Position numbers and translations under genes: made by a program. A DNA stretch of 64,000 nucleotides from Pelomyxa schiedti (lineage: Eukaryota; Evosea; Pelobiontida; Pelomyxidae), in contig JAHLWZ010000041.1 in the NCBI GenBank assembly GCA_020536535.1, positions 904-64,903 of the forward strand, written 5' to 3'. Shown here piece after piece: positions 32,040 through 44,044 of the stretch. Position 1 is the first letter of the stretch; the number at the start of each line of letters is the position of its first letter. The notes under the pieces are model-generated. The model worked only from the letters and a program-made list of their open reading frames with translations. It did no database searches and was not told the origin of the DNA.

Positions 32040-34887
32040 GTGAAAGTTTGGACAGCAGTAACATCACTTTTCACAAGTTTGGTGTCTTTGGATGGGAGTT
32101 CCGCTTGCGCAGAAGGGGTTGATCTTCAAAGATTCACAATCATCGGGTGCGAAAAAACCGTTTTGCAACACGCAAGCCACATGTCTCTCCTCATGGACGT
32201 GGCCGCGGCTGTGTCTGCCCCCGCACAGCAACCAAGCAAGGCTCAGGCCTGCCCGCCGGGCGCAGGGGGAGGCACCAGCCGTCCCCCGCTGCCCCAACAC
32301 CCCCTTCCCCCGCTGCCTCCCCTGCCCCCCGCGCCCCCCTCTGCCCCCCCGCGCTTGACCCCACCGCCTTCATCTCCCTCCTCCTCCTCCTCCTCCTCGC
32401 TGTCCTCCTCATCCTCAGGCTCCCCCTCCACCACCGCAACCACCTCCACGAGCTGCCCGAACTCCCCCCAGGCCACGGGGGCGGCGGCCGCAACCTCCGG
32501 TGCGTCGTCATGGGCTTATGGGTCCATGCCCCCGGCCACGACGCCTCATCAGGGCACGATGGCCCTACATCACATTCACTTGACCAAGCCATCCCCCGCA
32601 TGTGGCGAAATATCTCCTTCTTTATCTCTATCTTCTCCCGCTCTTTCTTTTCCTTCTTCTTCTTGTTCTTCTTCTTCTCCCTCTGCTTCATCCTCAGCAG
32701 TACCATCTTCACCGGCTTCTTCTTCTTGTTCTTTATCTTCATCGTCGCCGTCTTTGCCTATTTTGTCTCAGCAAGCAGCTTGTTTGACGGAGGGTTCTGT
32801 TTCCATTCCTACTGTGCCCCCAGGGGAATCCAATGTTACTGTGGAACCTGCATCAAAGGACCCTTCTCCTTCTCTTTGCACGACTCCTCGCGGTTCACCT
32901 AAATCGAATCGAGTTCGACATTCCCTTCCCAAACACATGCCACCTCCTATTCCTCGAAATAGGCAGCAACCCCGCACTTTACCAGATTCTTCCCCTTTGT
33001 CGAGTGAGGGTTGCTCATCCACATCAGAATCAAAGAATTCTTCCCCTGGTTGCTCTATGGCTACACCTGCTATGCCAAGTCACATGAAGAACTGTACCAA
33101 AAGTAGTCAACGGTTCGTGCCACTACTGATGGGGAGAAATTATCCAACAAACCCTACACACTTAACAACTAACCGTAAAAAAAAACAAACAGGATTGCCC
33201 TGTTTGAGGAAGCAATTTCACCTACTCTTGAGACATTGTCTCTTACCCGGATTAGAGAATTGGCATTTCAAGGAATACCTGATATGTCTAATTTGAGGCC
33301 TCTCTACTGGAAGGTACTAGTTGTAAATGACTGCTTCTCTTTTAACTTTGTCAGATTCTTCTCGATTTCCTTCCATTGGATAGGAGTCAGTGGGCGACCA
33401 CTCTTTTCGAAAAGAGAAAATCCTACTGCAGCTGGAGAGTGGAATTTGATCTCGAAATGAAAACACTCACTGAACTTGTATCAAACCTCTTTTTTGTTTC
33501 CGGAATGATATTTCATTTCAGCCTTCAGTCTCACCATTAGCACCCGACAAACTCGCAATAGACGAAATTATTAAAGACATTACGAGAACCTCCCCTCATC
33601 TCCAACTTTTCAACTTCACAGTAAGCAGAGAGACTACACTTCTTTACATAATGTTCCCAGTCAGGTGAAACTGTGCACTACCACGCCTTAAAGCATATTT
33701 TGTTTATATTTGCCAAACTCAATCCAGGAATTCGTTATGTGCAAGGTTAAACTCTTATCTTTTTTCATTTCTCTAGTTACTTATCTTAGGCATGAATGCA
33801 ATCCTTGCTCCATTGTATTATGTTTGCACATCTGAGGCCGGAAAAGATGACCCAGGTATTTCTCTTTCTCTGCAATCCCAATTTACTTTGATATTAGAAG
33901 CTCTTTTAAATGCAGAAGCTGATACATTTTTTTGTTTCAGTGGTCTTATGGCAGAAGTAATGGATCATTTCATCAAATCGTACGTTTGAGTGTATTTTCA
34001 TTATCACCCTGAGAATTCCAAATCAGAATGGACTCCTCATCAGTTGGTGTACACAAGACACTTGGAAAGCTTGATGCATTACTCGAGTTCCACGATTATG
34101 AGGTCCAACAACTCAAATTATATCAACCAACAATGATACTGAATCGCAGTTGTGGACGACCTTAGAAAGCAAAGGGCTTACCATTGAAGTTAACATATGT
34201 CTCCTTTTTTTAGTTCTTATTTTTATTCAGTTGTATACCCTGCGGTGGATATTGTTACTAGTTTCCCAGGTGATATCTTCACTTGGTATGTACATTGCAG
34301 ACTAATTTATAATAGGAATTTGAACTTCCTGATGTATTGCGCCTTTGGGACTCCTTTTTAGCCGACGCAAATAGGTTTGATTTCATGCTGTATTTCTGTT
34401 GTGCTATGATAATGTACGCTCAATTCTTATAACAATTAATGGCTCATTTACCAAACAGAAATGTGAGAGATGAATTATTGATAGGGGACTTCCCTTCCAA
34501 CATGTTCCTTCTTCAGGTCTACTATGCAATAGGAAAACGCTCATAAATCTTAATCTGCTCAAAACAAAAACAAAAAAGAATTACCCTCCGATGGAACTTA
34601 ATACTCTTCTACAACAAGCTGCCGAACTTCGTGATAACACCGATCCTCTACTACTTAAAAATGCCATACCCCTGAATCAAAAGAGAGAGGAGGATTTCTC
34701 CCCTACCCGGCATGACACTGGCAGTGATAGTGAAGAAAGCTCAGATAGTGACACGCAGACAATAACTCGCACTCTAATGAAGGTACTTATCACAGAATCC
34801 AGAATCCTCCTTTCCGAACTCAAAACCTTGTAGGTTGCTCACATCACCAAGGGGAAAAAAAAGGCATCCAAAAAAGGACCTCCTTGA
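32040..34887 (+). CDS. TBC-domain Rab GTPase-activating protein (TBC1D13-like)
   Basis: The TBC domain is spread over about ten exons from 33209: LRPLYWK, then LLDFLPLDRSQW, IIKDITRTSP (Arg-finger motif IxxDxxR), AKLNPGIRYVQGMNAILAPL (Gln-finger YxQ), EADTFFCFSGLMAEVMDHFI, LRWILLLVSQ, FELPDVLRLWDSFLADANRF and RDELLIGDFPSNMFLLQ. Order and spacing match TBC1D13. Both catalytic fingers are present, so it should speed GTP hydrolysis by a Rab. The N-terminal 300 residues are Pro/Ser/Thr-rich low complexity from a GC-rich first exon (for example PLPPLPPLPPAPPSAPP). The start is either the ATG at 32040 or at 32181 (MSLLMDVAAAV). A last intron at about 34783-34833 leads to a basic tail GKKKASKKGPP-stop. 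Confidence 0.85.
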
Positions 34888-35094
34888 CTGACTGTTCTCA
34901 TACTAGCAGTATCCCCAAGCATTTCCCAGGGGAGAGACTCCCCCTGAAAATGCTCCAAGGTTGTTGTGTTTTTTTTATCAAAACGAGAATGGAAATGCTG
35001 CCTTTTGTTGGGCAGGTGGTATTCCATTCAAAACAAAGCACTTTTTCTTTTTTTTTTTCCCAATGAGTGAAATATGATGAGTTTTAGTGTGGCT

Positions 35095-36780
35095 TTATAA
35101 GTCTTTTTTGTGCCCTGCTGGCTTTACTTTCATTTGGCATGAAGCACTGTAATCAGGGTTCTTCTCAATCCTCAAGACGTAGTCAATGTACCATTCATAA
35201 AGTGGATCCCCAATTGTTGTGGTTGGTGGTTCTGAAGGAAGTTCAAATTCAAATCGGTGCTCAACTGTGGATCCACGTGTGAAAGCCTTTTGGAAAGAAA
35301 ACCATATCAGATATAGTACCTTTCCATAGAAGTGGGTCTATGTACCTTGTTGGCATATCGGTCGTCAACACATTTTTTCACCCACCATTCACTGATGGTG
35401 CGGTGTTGCTTTTTGCCTTTGGAGCTTATGTCCAGTTAGATAGGACAGAGGAAAAAGTTCGTTGTAGTAGCTTACTCAAGATATGACTCCTTCTTTTCAG
35501 CCCTTAGTGTCATTTGGGCATCTTGTATAAGTGGTGCAAATATGCCAGCAGTATGGGAAACCACAACTTCGAACTTATCTCCGACTGTGAACGGAGTCCA
35601 GGAAAGCCTTTTAGCCGAGTCGGAACTGAGTAGGCGAACTTCAATGATGGGCTCGCTGACAGACAGTAGGGCGAACATATGGTAAAAGGCCAATATGAAG
35701 AGACCTAGATATGGAATTTAGTGAGATAAGGTTTCGACAAGAACAGACAGACCTAACCCATAGGCAACCATTTCAGTGTACCAATAATAGTGTGGGGGGG
35801 CAACTGGGCTAAGGAATTAGGGGAGGATTATGCCATAAGTAGAAAATACCTGTTAATATAAAGATTTAGACAAAAACCGCAGACACAGCAGTACACGACA
35901 GCAGATAACATTCCCCACTTCCAAGCAAACGAAAAGGAATATGAAGTCTGTCAAACTAACGTCACGAGGGAAATAATAAAGAGTTAAGCAGTACCTTGTT
36001 TATTTCAATGAATCCTTCAGAATCAGCTTGATGTTCTTTCCATTTGGCATTGGGATCGGAAACCAAAAGAATAACCCAAAATAGAACTAACCCAATTTGC
36101 ACAGAGCCAAGTAGATACACTGAAGGGATTATGTTAGAAGTTGGGCTGTTTAAACTGCATACCAAACGGTTTGAACGAGAGCTCTGGAATTAAGAAAGAA
36201 ACTTCAGGGTGATTCAAGTCAATGCATACATCTATCGTACTGACTGCAGTTTGAGGGGTAAACAAGTTGACTTGTGTTCCCTTTACTCTTGACTCCCTAG
36301 GGATGTCAGAGCCGATTCAAAGGGTTAATATCTAGTACAGTTCCATATTGTATTGTACTGCAGCAGAGCGGGTACTGAATTCCAATCTTCTCCTGTGAGC
36401 AAAGATGTCCTGACCAGTGAATATTCGTCCTACTTCTTGGGGATACTGGTATTGATATACAACCTTTAAAAATGGTAAGAAGGAGAAGAGGAAGAATGAA
36501 CAGTACAGAGGGGGCATAAGAGTAATAACCCCTTTTGCTGCCCCTGTGATATATTTCATCCACATAAAATTGCCCTTGCATAACGCCTTTTACTTTTCCC
36601 TCCCCATCAAGGCAACTCTGGCACAAGGGAAACAAATTAAACTACAATAAGAAGAATTAGAAAAAAAAACCTGGACTAGGGAGACATCATAGTAATGGCC
36701 ACTCAACCAATGGTAGCCTAAGTATAATTGCACAACCAAAAGTACAATGATAATGCCAAAGTCTGACCCACACTTAGTGA
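35095..36780 (-). CDS. Membrane protein with beta-rich C-terminal domain, family unknown
   Basis: Exons on the minus strand chain roughly as follows: a membrane helix IIIVLLVVQLYLGYHWL; a soluble piece KGVMQGQFYVDEIYHRGSKR, then a second helix SVLFILPLLLLTIF; NPLNR/GRIFTGQDIFAHRRRLEFS alternatives; a third helix VYLLGSVQIGLVLFWVILLV; a possible fourth AFYHMFALLSV; and a C-terminal beta-rich region RLSWTPFTVGDKFEVVVSHT, APLIQDAQMTLRAE, GSTVEHRFEFELPSEPPTTT, EWYIDYVLRIEKN, ending GHKKDL-stop at 35095. The C-terminal region resembles an immunoglobulin/arrestin-like sandwich. No family recognised. The true start codon was not found. Confidence 0.5.
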
Positions 36781-37016
36781 TTGAGTTAGTTGGCAAAAAA
36801 CATTTCGCCGCACATCCCCCCCATAATGAGCACTCAGTTACACACCCGTCGCCCAAACAGCTGCATGGCTGGCTGCTTTATTATTTGGTTTTTTTCTTTG
36901 TTTTGTTTTCGGATTTCCCTTCTCAAAAAAGTGGTTGTGGAAAAGGTCAGAAAAAGAGCAAACACGCAGAACTAAGAAATACGAGAAAAAATTTGGCGGA
37001 AGATGATTCTCTAGTC

Positions 37017-39945
37017 TTAGTAGACAGGGCGAGTCCAATGTGTGGTTTTCGTGTTGTGGTCAATGTAGAATGTCCTCCCGGATTTATCTCGTGACTCTTC
37101 CCAGCCAGGAGGCAGAGGAGTGGTGGTTGTGGTAGAGGGAAGCGGTGGTGTCATCGTCATTGTCATTGTCATTGTGGGATGTGTTTGCGGTTGTGCTGCG
37201 AGGCCGCTGCTTGTGCCCCAAGGCGTGGGCTGTTGCTGTGGCATAGGGGGCGTGGTGGGTGATGTTGAGGGTCCCCAAGCGGTCTGCGGCGTCGCGGAGG
37301 TTGCAGCGCCCCAGGGTGTCTGCGGCGCGGTGGATGTTGCCCCTCCCCACCCCGGGGATGGTGTTGGGTTTGGGTTTGTTAGGGTGGAGGCCGATCCCCA
37401 GGTGGGCTGCGTGGGCGTGGGCGTGGGTGTGGGTGTGGGGGTTGGTGTGTATTGGGTTTGGGGAGTGGTGTGAGGAATGCCGTACTGTGTCACGGGATTG
37501 TAGGAGGAGGAGGGGGAGGGCAAGGGAGAGGGAGAGGGATTTATTTGAGGGTATAGAGATGACAGCTCGGGGTACATGGCGTTACTGGTTGGAGGTGTTG
37601 CGGGCGGCTAAACAGGGCATTAGGTGTGAAAACAGAGAACAATCTGTGCACTTACAGGGGGTGTTGGGTGAGCACCATACGTTGCATTATAGGCGTTGCT
37701 AAGTCTAGCCCATCCTGAGCTTGTGCTGCTGACTGGAAGATTTTGGTGTGGTTGTGGTACTGGAGGTTGTGTTCCTCGGGACTAGTATTTGTAAAAAGGC
37801 AAGAAAAGGAAAGTAGCAACGCAAACTTGGGCAATTAGTGCCGAAAGAGCCTGATCCCATTTTGCCATAGGACGTGATGGCTGCTGTTGAGGGGGTTGCA
37901 TATTAGGCTGGAACATACCTGACCAAGATTGAGATTGTGGTGGTTGAGTTTGTGGTTGTGGTGAGGAAGTTTGCGGGTACGGAAGTGAGGGATATGTTGA
38001 CTGCTGATAGCTTGTTGTTAGATAAGAGGGATTTCCAGGAGTCTGTGAGGCATAAGTATTTGGAGTTTGTGGAGAGGAAGGAATAGTCGGCTGAAATGGA
38101 GGCTGTGAATAGGTTTGTGAAACGGGAGCTGGTGAGTAAGACGTATAAGGAGGTTGGGTCATGGAGGAAGTCAGTGGTGTGGATGTAAAGGATGATTGTG
38201 AAGTCGGGGTGGATGCAAACCCTGGTTGTTGTATGTTTGTCGAAAATGCAGTGTTTGGTGTAGAATATGAAGGCTGAGATGTTGGCAACGCGTAGCTTGA
38301 TTGAGTGGTAGGCAACTGGTTGTAAGTTTGCTGCGTACCTGGTGATGTGTATGTTGGCTGGGTGCTTGGTGATGTATATGTAGGCTGCGTGATTGGTGGT
38401 GTGTATGTGAACGAGGTTGAAGGTGTGATAGTGGGGGTCGGAGAAATTGCTAGATTGGGAGTAAGAGGCGATTGATATAGTGGTTGAGGGGATGATGGAA
38501 GTGGTGGAGTTACAAGTGGTTGTGATTGCGTTAGGCTTGGTGGGAGTGTTGGAGTTGTGACAGAGGGTGGTAAGTTGGAAGGTGGGAGTGTTTGTTGTGT
38601 CTGCGGAAGTGGTTGTGCCGAAACAAGAGTCTGGCTTGATTGGGATGCTGAAGGGTAAGCAAAAGCTCTAAATAACTTGTAAAAGACAATACAATAAAAG
38701 TAACAGAATTACATAGGTTTGACTTCGCTAAGTGGGTTTGGAAACCCTGTCAGTAGGGGTACTCCTCCAGTATCCCCTATGTAAAATAAAATTAGGCTCT
38801 CAGGAAAATAGTTTTACCTGACCCTCTATTCGCTCCCCCTTTCATCTGCCCAATGTGGGGAATGTTGCACAATATAATTTCTCCCTCGATGTTGCATTTG
38901 CGTGTTGACTGTATCTCTTCCTGAAAGTGGGACGATACTATGGGAGAATACGCAGTTAGTGCCTTTCCAATATCAACCTGCACATGTAAGGAAACAGAAA
39001 AAGAGGGAAACAATTCAACCGAAGCATATCCTAAATCAGGACCTGCCTTCTGATTTCGGATTTTGAAGATGACACTTTCGGACATTAGAGTTCTTAAGGA
39101 CCCTTCCACTCTCAAAGGCTCAAGTTGTCTCCATACAGCACTTGCACACGGAGGTGTGCGCTTGATTTGCCTCACATCCCTTTGGAAAGTGGGAACTTTA
39201 TTTAAAATCAGGAAAGCGTACCCAGAGTAGAAATACTCCAGAAACGGCTCGAAGAGAGGATCGGAAAAAGGCTTCACGCAAATGTTGTCAAATCCAATAA
39301 AAATGGAATCGCATAGAAGGTCCATCTCCACGTCAAGATCTAGTACACCAACGGTCCCATGAGCCTGTAGACTTTGATTGACATTTTAATGTGAAAGTGG
39401 AACAAACATCAAGAACACTCAAGGTCAAGTGCGATGGCCCAGTTGCTATAGAAAGAAGGGATATTGATGTTCCGCCAAGGCAATCATCAGTTCCAAACAT
39501 TGTCACTCCAAAAAGGTCTGGTAGAGACTAAGAAATATTCCACTATGTGCACCAACCTAATCTAAACATCTTTTGCCCTAGACCCTCAGCGTGCCTTGTA
39601 GCATACTCAAATGTTTCTGACTTTTGTTAGGAAAATGAGAAGACTGTTTTTTTCTTTAAATAAAAGACGTGTTCATACGGTCCAAGGTCCATTGTACAGT
39701 TGCCCCTGTGGAACAAAGTTAACAAAGACATGTGACTTCGATTTCCACAAACCCCTTCTTCCCTGCTCAGTTTGAAATAGTCTTTCGTTATCCCAGTTGC
39801 ACTTTACATAGCAATCATAACCACTCGCCTTGGCATTCAACATGCTAGCAGCAGTAAAAACAAAAACTAACTACCAAAAACCAAACACAAACCTGGCACT
39901 CAAACGAAACACCCGAACTTTGAATTTTGCACAGACACCGTCCAT
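37017..39945 (-). CDS. C2-WW protein with long P/Q/S/T-rich linker
   Basis: The ATG at 39945 gives [17 protein letters not shown], and after a short intron [20 protein letters not shown]: the first strands of a C2 domain, continued by [21 protein letters not shown]2 domains bind membranes or Ca2+/phospholipid. A second structured region ([20 protein letters not shown], then [19 protein letters not shown]) is not recognised. Then comes about 400 residues of Pro/Gln/Ser/Thr/Tyr-rich sequence ([17 protein letters not shown] and similar). A WW domain is at the very C-terminus: [30 protein letters not shown], with both tryptophans. C2 plus WW recalls Nedd4/Rsp5, but no HECT domain follows and the stop at 37017 is clear. 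Probably an adaptor for PPxY proteins at membranes. Confidence 0.75.
37405..37450 (+). repeat. Coding hexanucleotide minisatellite (GTGGGC/GTGGGT)n
   Basis: About seven tandem hexamers encode an alternating Thr-Pro run ([11 protein letters not shown]) in the linker of the C2-WW protein on the opposite strand. Unit length keeps the frame. Confidence 0.8.
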
Positions 39946-40049
39946 GGCTGTGATGATGTCTGTTGGCTTTCCTTTTTTTTTTCTTTTATGTTGTTGTAAC
40001 TTCCGAAAAACGGGATCTAGCATCATTCCCCAAAAACACTATTGAGTAT

Positions 40050-41807
40050 TTAGGGGAGGCACAATTCTGGCTCATCCCGTTTCTCTAGTGAGCTTTTGGT
40101 TGGAAACATCTCACATAGTAGTGATTGTAGGTATGCAATCTCCTTGTCTGATTGGGCATCGAACTCGAGGTCATCTTGTAGGCACACACAGAAGGGCCGC
40201 ATGGATTTTAGCTTTGACCAAAGTGCAGTGTTCAATGTGTGATTGGCAGTCCATGCCCCGCCAAAGTTAGGAGAACGCTCTTTCTTTTTAAGAGTTAGAG
40301 AGGAAAGAATACAACTGGAGAGGAGGATACAGTAGCCCCAAATTCTTCAATAGCCACGTTGGCATGTATGAAGGGAAAGGCGGTATCACGTTCCTGTCTA
40401 AACCTATTTCGTGAGGTTCTGTCAAATTCTACATCATGGAACTGAGTTAATATAAATTGCAAGAAACAGAGATCAACCTGTGTGCCATCTCGAGTACATT
40501 ACATCAGCAATCTCTTTTTTAATAAAATAGCAGTGATGTCCAGCGTAATTGTGTTTCACAGGACTTGTGGAATTTGGATAGTAGTAGGAGTTTATCATCT
40601 CATTTGAGAAGCCCACACTCTTGTGCCAGATGTTTGTTTTCATTCTTTCCACTTCTGGGGCACTGAGAACGTTTTATATATTTATCATACTTCTTTAATA
40701 TTATCTAATTTGTGTTCAATTACACAAATCCATCCATGTAAAGCTGAGAGGAGAATGAGGGGTAGGAAAACTGTAAAAAGAAAGAAACCTTCAAATGCCC
40801 CGTTTCTAAATCTACAAAGTGAGCCTTGGGAGTAGGTCTTAAACAGAGGAGTAAGTAAATAACGAGGGAAAGGACAAATGGCAGACTTTGCAATGAAGAA
40901 GTCGTCATTTAGGTAAAGAAAGCATGGTGCCACTCCTGGAAAAACTTAATTTCGAAGTACTCGCCTAAGTAAGATACCTGGAATTTTATGGAGATGCGCT
41001 TCAATTGCATTCGAATTGAATGTAGGTAAGTCTTCCTTATTAGGAAATATTTGATCGTGAGTGACAAGACGAAATCGGGAGGCACTAGTGTTGAGCCAAG
41101 TTGGCACCTGGAGATTACTCAGTAACATTCTCTTGGGAGAAACTATACCTGGCCATTAGTAACAAGAATAATATTTCTTATATAAGGCATAAAGGTTTCA
41201 ACCGACCGCATTGAAAACCTTCCTTGAGGTGAGTGCTCTTTTCGAAGCAAAAAGGTGAGTTAACTAACCTTAGTATGCCATATTCACGAAATCTTCTAGC
41301 CAGATCCAAGCTCACATGTTGTTTGTATCTGGGAATGGATATTTGGATTGGGTTCTGAACGTACTTGAAGCTACTTGTTGAGAAGCTCAACTTGTTTTGG
41401 GTCACTTCCATTTACCCACGTGTAGACCACGTCAATGACATCACATAGTTCTGGCTCGTCTTCCTCAAACGAGCTGACAGAATTTTCATCCACTGATGGC
41501 ACTCCTTTGGCTTTATGCAGCTTTGCCTGCCAGATTTCATTGAGTTCATGGGAGAATAGTACAAACGAGGGGTTTTCGAATCGGTTGTGTGTGCGCAGTT
41601 CAATACATCGTGGAGATGAGGCAGCCCCTCAATGTCGCCAAAGTCATTTTGAACCGGTTCATAGTAGTACCACAGAGCAACATTGACCAGCAACCACGTC
41701 ATAGCAAACAACGGCAGTACCACCCATCTCAACGGAACACCAAAGATCCGGCCACGTGGCCCCCCACACGACATTAATTGCGCTGTTTTTGATGAAATCC
41801 TCCACAT
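40050..41807 (-). CDS. Stealth-family sugar-1-phosphate transferase (GNPTAB-like)
   Basis: The ATG at 41807 opens a type II membrane protein: short cytosolic tail, one signal-anchor helix (VVLPLFAMTWLLVNVALWYY), then the lumenal enzyme. All four Stealth regions are visible: CR1 DVIDVVYTWVNGSDP; CR2 RNIILVTNGQVPTWLN, then LPTFNSNAIEAHLHKIPG and FLYLNDDFFIAK; CR3 FHDVEFDRTSRNRF with FPFIHANVAIEEFGA; CR4 FCVCLQDDLEF with LLCEMFPTKSSLEK just before the stop at 40050. In animals and Dictyostelium such enzymes add GlcNAc-1-phosphate to mannose on lysosomal glycoproteins in the Golgi. The exact donor sugar cannot be read here. About ten exons, introns 40-75 nt. Confidence 0.85.
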
Positions 41808-42061
41808 GGCAGTTCTACATTAATGGCACTCATTCACTTTGCTCCCGAAGCATGTTTAGCAGAAGGCCTCGAGTGGAGCCCCGTGTCGTACCCAAATTGA
41901 AGAATGTCGAGATGCTATTCCTGGAATCCCCTCCCAAGTTGGGGTCGCATTTAACCGAGAGGCGAAGCAACAGAAGGAAAAAAACAAAAAAAAACAAAAC
42001 CAAGACACACACCACCACCACCAACAACACAACCGTAGCCCGACCGACCCATAATATTGCA

Positions 42062-44044
42062 ATGGCAACAAGACTACCCGTACGCAGCGGCGGCGCCGCC
42101 ACCAGCAGCAGCACCTCAATGTTCCCCGCGCCCGCAGTCCTCAGCACGGCCCCGCCCCCAGCGCCCCCAGGGGTCACGCCGGTAGTATTCCGGAATCCAA
42201 ACCTCACAGGGTCCGGCCCCAGAGCAGACACACCCACCACCCCCACGGGCACTCCCATAATGGGGCGCGGCACGGGTATGATCATGCCCGCGGTGATTAA
42301 GAAGGAGGACCCGTACACCCCGCAGTCTACTGGTCCCGTGGTGCTCAACAGGCCGACGGAGCACGGCGCCGCGGCGTTGGGAGCTCAGAACCAGCCCCCG
42401 CTCGCAGTGACCAAGCAGCCGCCTCAGGAGCAGGCGCAGCCGCTGTCCCATAATGCGGCGCAGTACCAACCTAATGTGGCTATGATGGTGATGGGTGGCG
42501 CCGCGGCACAGGAGGAGCCGTACGCCCCGTGGCCAAAGGCGGCTGGGCCCAAAGCAGTGCCCTCACAAACGCCGAGTTATGGGAATACTGGGACTGATAC
42601 GAGTGGAATGGGATTCCATGGAAGCGGGGGAGTAGTAGTACCGGGAGGAGGAGGAAATGGAGTAGTAAGCGGAACAAAGAGGGATGCACCTGCGAATACT
42701 AATACAGGAGCCAAGACTCCTCAAGGTTTCCTCGAGTCTGTTCACATTCGCGCGAAGGCGGATATTGCGGGATTGCTTTCGCAGAAGGGGGGCGAGGATT
42801 TGGCTTCCACACTCACAACAAAGAAATTGCAGCCGGTGACTGAGGGTTTTCTCCTCTCCAAGGAGCTTCTGGGTGACGTTCGCTCGGAGTCATTGCCTTA
42901 TTCTCACAAGGCTTCCGCTAATGCGATGATATCTGATATGTTATCCAAGAGTGCCGAGACACTAGCCACGTCTGTTGACAATTTGAACCAGCAAATACAG
43001 AGTCTTACCATGGAGGAGAAAAGACATGCTATAGAAACAGAGCGTACTGAGGAGAGGGAAAAGGAATTAATGGAGGAATTGGAACGGACCCGGCAACACC
43101 TCGCGGAAGAGAAAAGGCTTACAGATGAATATAGGAAAAAAAGAGGTGAAGCAGAAACAATGATCCATGTGGAAACAGCCAAGGTCGTCCTATTGGATGC
43201 TGAGCTGCGAAGTACATGCTCTGTAGTAAAAAATGCAATCGAAGCATTAAGCACCATCGAGTCCAAAGTGCGTTCTACATCCTTGGATTCCTTAACTGCC
43301 GTCGAAATCGGAGTTCTTCTATGTGAACTGGGCCTGGCAAAGCACTCTGAAGCGTTTGTGAAGGCCGGTTGTGATGGACACATGCTTGAGCTCCTTGTTA
43401 AAGATGACATGTGTAAGTATTATGGTGTTACCGATATGGTAGAACGTAAATTGATTACACACACCGTCTGGCTTATAAAGGCTACCGGGAAGATTCGCGC
43501 ACTCCCTCCTTGCAACTCTGAACTTACTGCAAGCCGGCTAGGGATGCAGGATCCCATAATGCTTCAACTTCCTCACATGCCAGCCCAGGATGTTGTCCGC
43601 TGGCTTGAAACCAACCCAAAGACCCAGGTTCACGCTCACAAATTCGCCAAAGTTCCAGGATATGCCTTTGTCCACCTCAGACTTCCTGACATGGCTGAAC
43701 TTGGAATTATGGAACTGAGAGCCAGGACAGAAATACAGGACCTCGTGGATGCCGCCCACTCTGCGCTAACTTTTTCCTACCAAGGAGTTCCGGAAAATGA
43801 TTTTGTCATCAATGGGGTGCCTCCCCAGTGGTTATGCACTCTAACCGGCAGACTCATGCAAATGCCGGTTCTGGGAAAGGACTGCCTTGTATATGAAAGT
43901 GGCGCAATCGGGCCTGAGACTGACTGCAGCCCAATGACACATGAGCCTTGGACTCCAAGTGACTGTCCTCTACCTTGGACTTGCCCTACCTGGAAAAAAC
44001 TCCTAGAGGCTTGGAAAGAACAGAGCCCATACCGCAATTTTTAG
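42062..44044 (+). CDS. SAM-domain / U-box-like protein
   Basis: A single exon of 660 codons, unusual in this intron-rich window. The start ATG (MATRLPVRSGGAATSSSTS) follows a CAC/CAA-rich leader; the frame is open further upstream but that overlaps the divergent Stealth gene. The first 220 residues are Pro/Gly/Ala-rich and disordered. A coiled coil follows (ERTEEREKELMEELERTR, LAEEKRLTDEYRKKRGEAE). A SAM domain is at about residues 415-480 (LDSLTAVEIGVLLCELGLAK, KDDMCKYYGVTD). A C-terminal module (PENDFVINGVPPQWLCTLTG, LMQMPVLG, VYESGAI, DCPLPWTCPTWKKLLEAWKE) resembles a U-box and so an E3 ubiquitin ligase, but is diverged. Ligase activity is inference. Confidence 0.7.
   Translation: MATRLPVRSGGAATSSSTSMFPAPAVLSTAPPPAPPGVTPVVFRNPNLTGSGPRADTPTTPTGTPIMGRGTGMIMPAVIKKEDPYTPQSTGPVVLNRPTEHGAAALGAQNQPPLAVTKQPPQEQAQPLSHNAAQYQPNVAMMVMGGAAAQEEPYAPWPKAAGPKAVPSQTPSYGNTGTDTSGMGFHGSGGVVVPGGGGNGVVSGTKRDAPANTNTGAKTPQGFLESVHIRAKADIAGLLSQKGGEDLASTLTTKKLQPVTEGFLLSKELLGDVRSESLPYSHKASANAMISDMLSKSAETLATSVDNLNQQIQSLTMEEKRHAIETERTEEREKELMEELERTRQHLAEEKRLTDEYRKKRGEAETMIHVETAKVVLLDAELRSTCSVVKNAIEALSTIESKVRSTSLDSLTAVEIGVLLCELGLAKHSEAFVKAGCDGHMLELLVKDDMCKYYGVTDMVERKLITHTVWLIKATGKIRALPPCNSELTASRLGMQDPIMLQLPHMPAQDVVRWLETNPKTQVHAHKFAKVPGYAFVHLRLPDMAELGIMELRARTEIQDLVDAAHSALTFSYQGVPENDFVINGVPPQWLCTLTGRLMQMPVLGKDCLVYESGAIGPETDCSPMTHEPWTPSDCPLPWTCPTWKKLLEAWKEQSPYRNF

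Noticed and set aside
32147-32902. Long plus-strand ORF in another frame over the Ser/Pro-rich TBC N-terminus, and the matching minus ORFs
   Set aside because: Simple TCC/TTC repeats keep all frames open; only the frame that joins to the TBC exons is supported.
41756-42061. N-terminal extension of the SAM/U-box ORF upstream of 42062
   Set aside because: It overlaps the first exon of the divergent Stealth gene and encodes low-complexity KKTKKNKTKTHTTTT-type sequence; the ATG at 42062 is a better start.
42116-42469. Minus-strand ORFs opposite the SAM/U-box gene start
   Set aside because: They mirror the GC-rich Pro/Ala/Gly coding region and have no splice partners.
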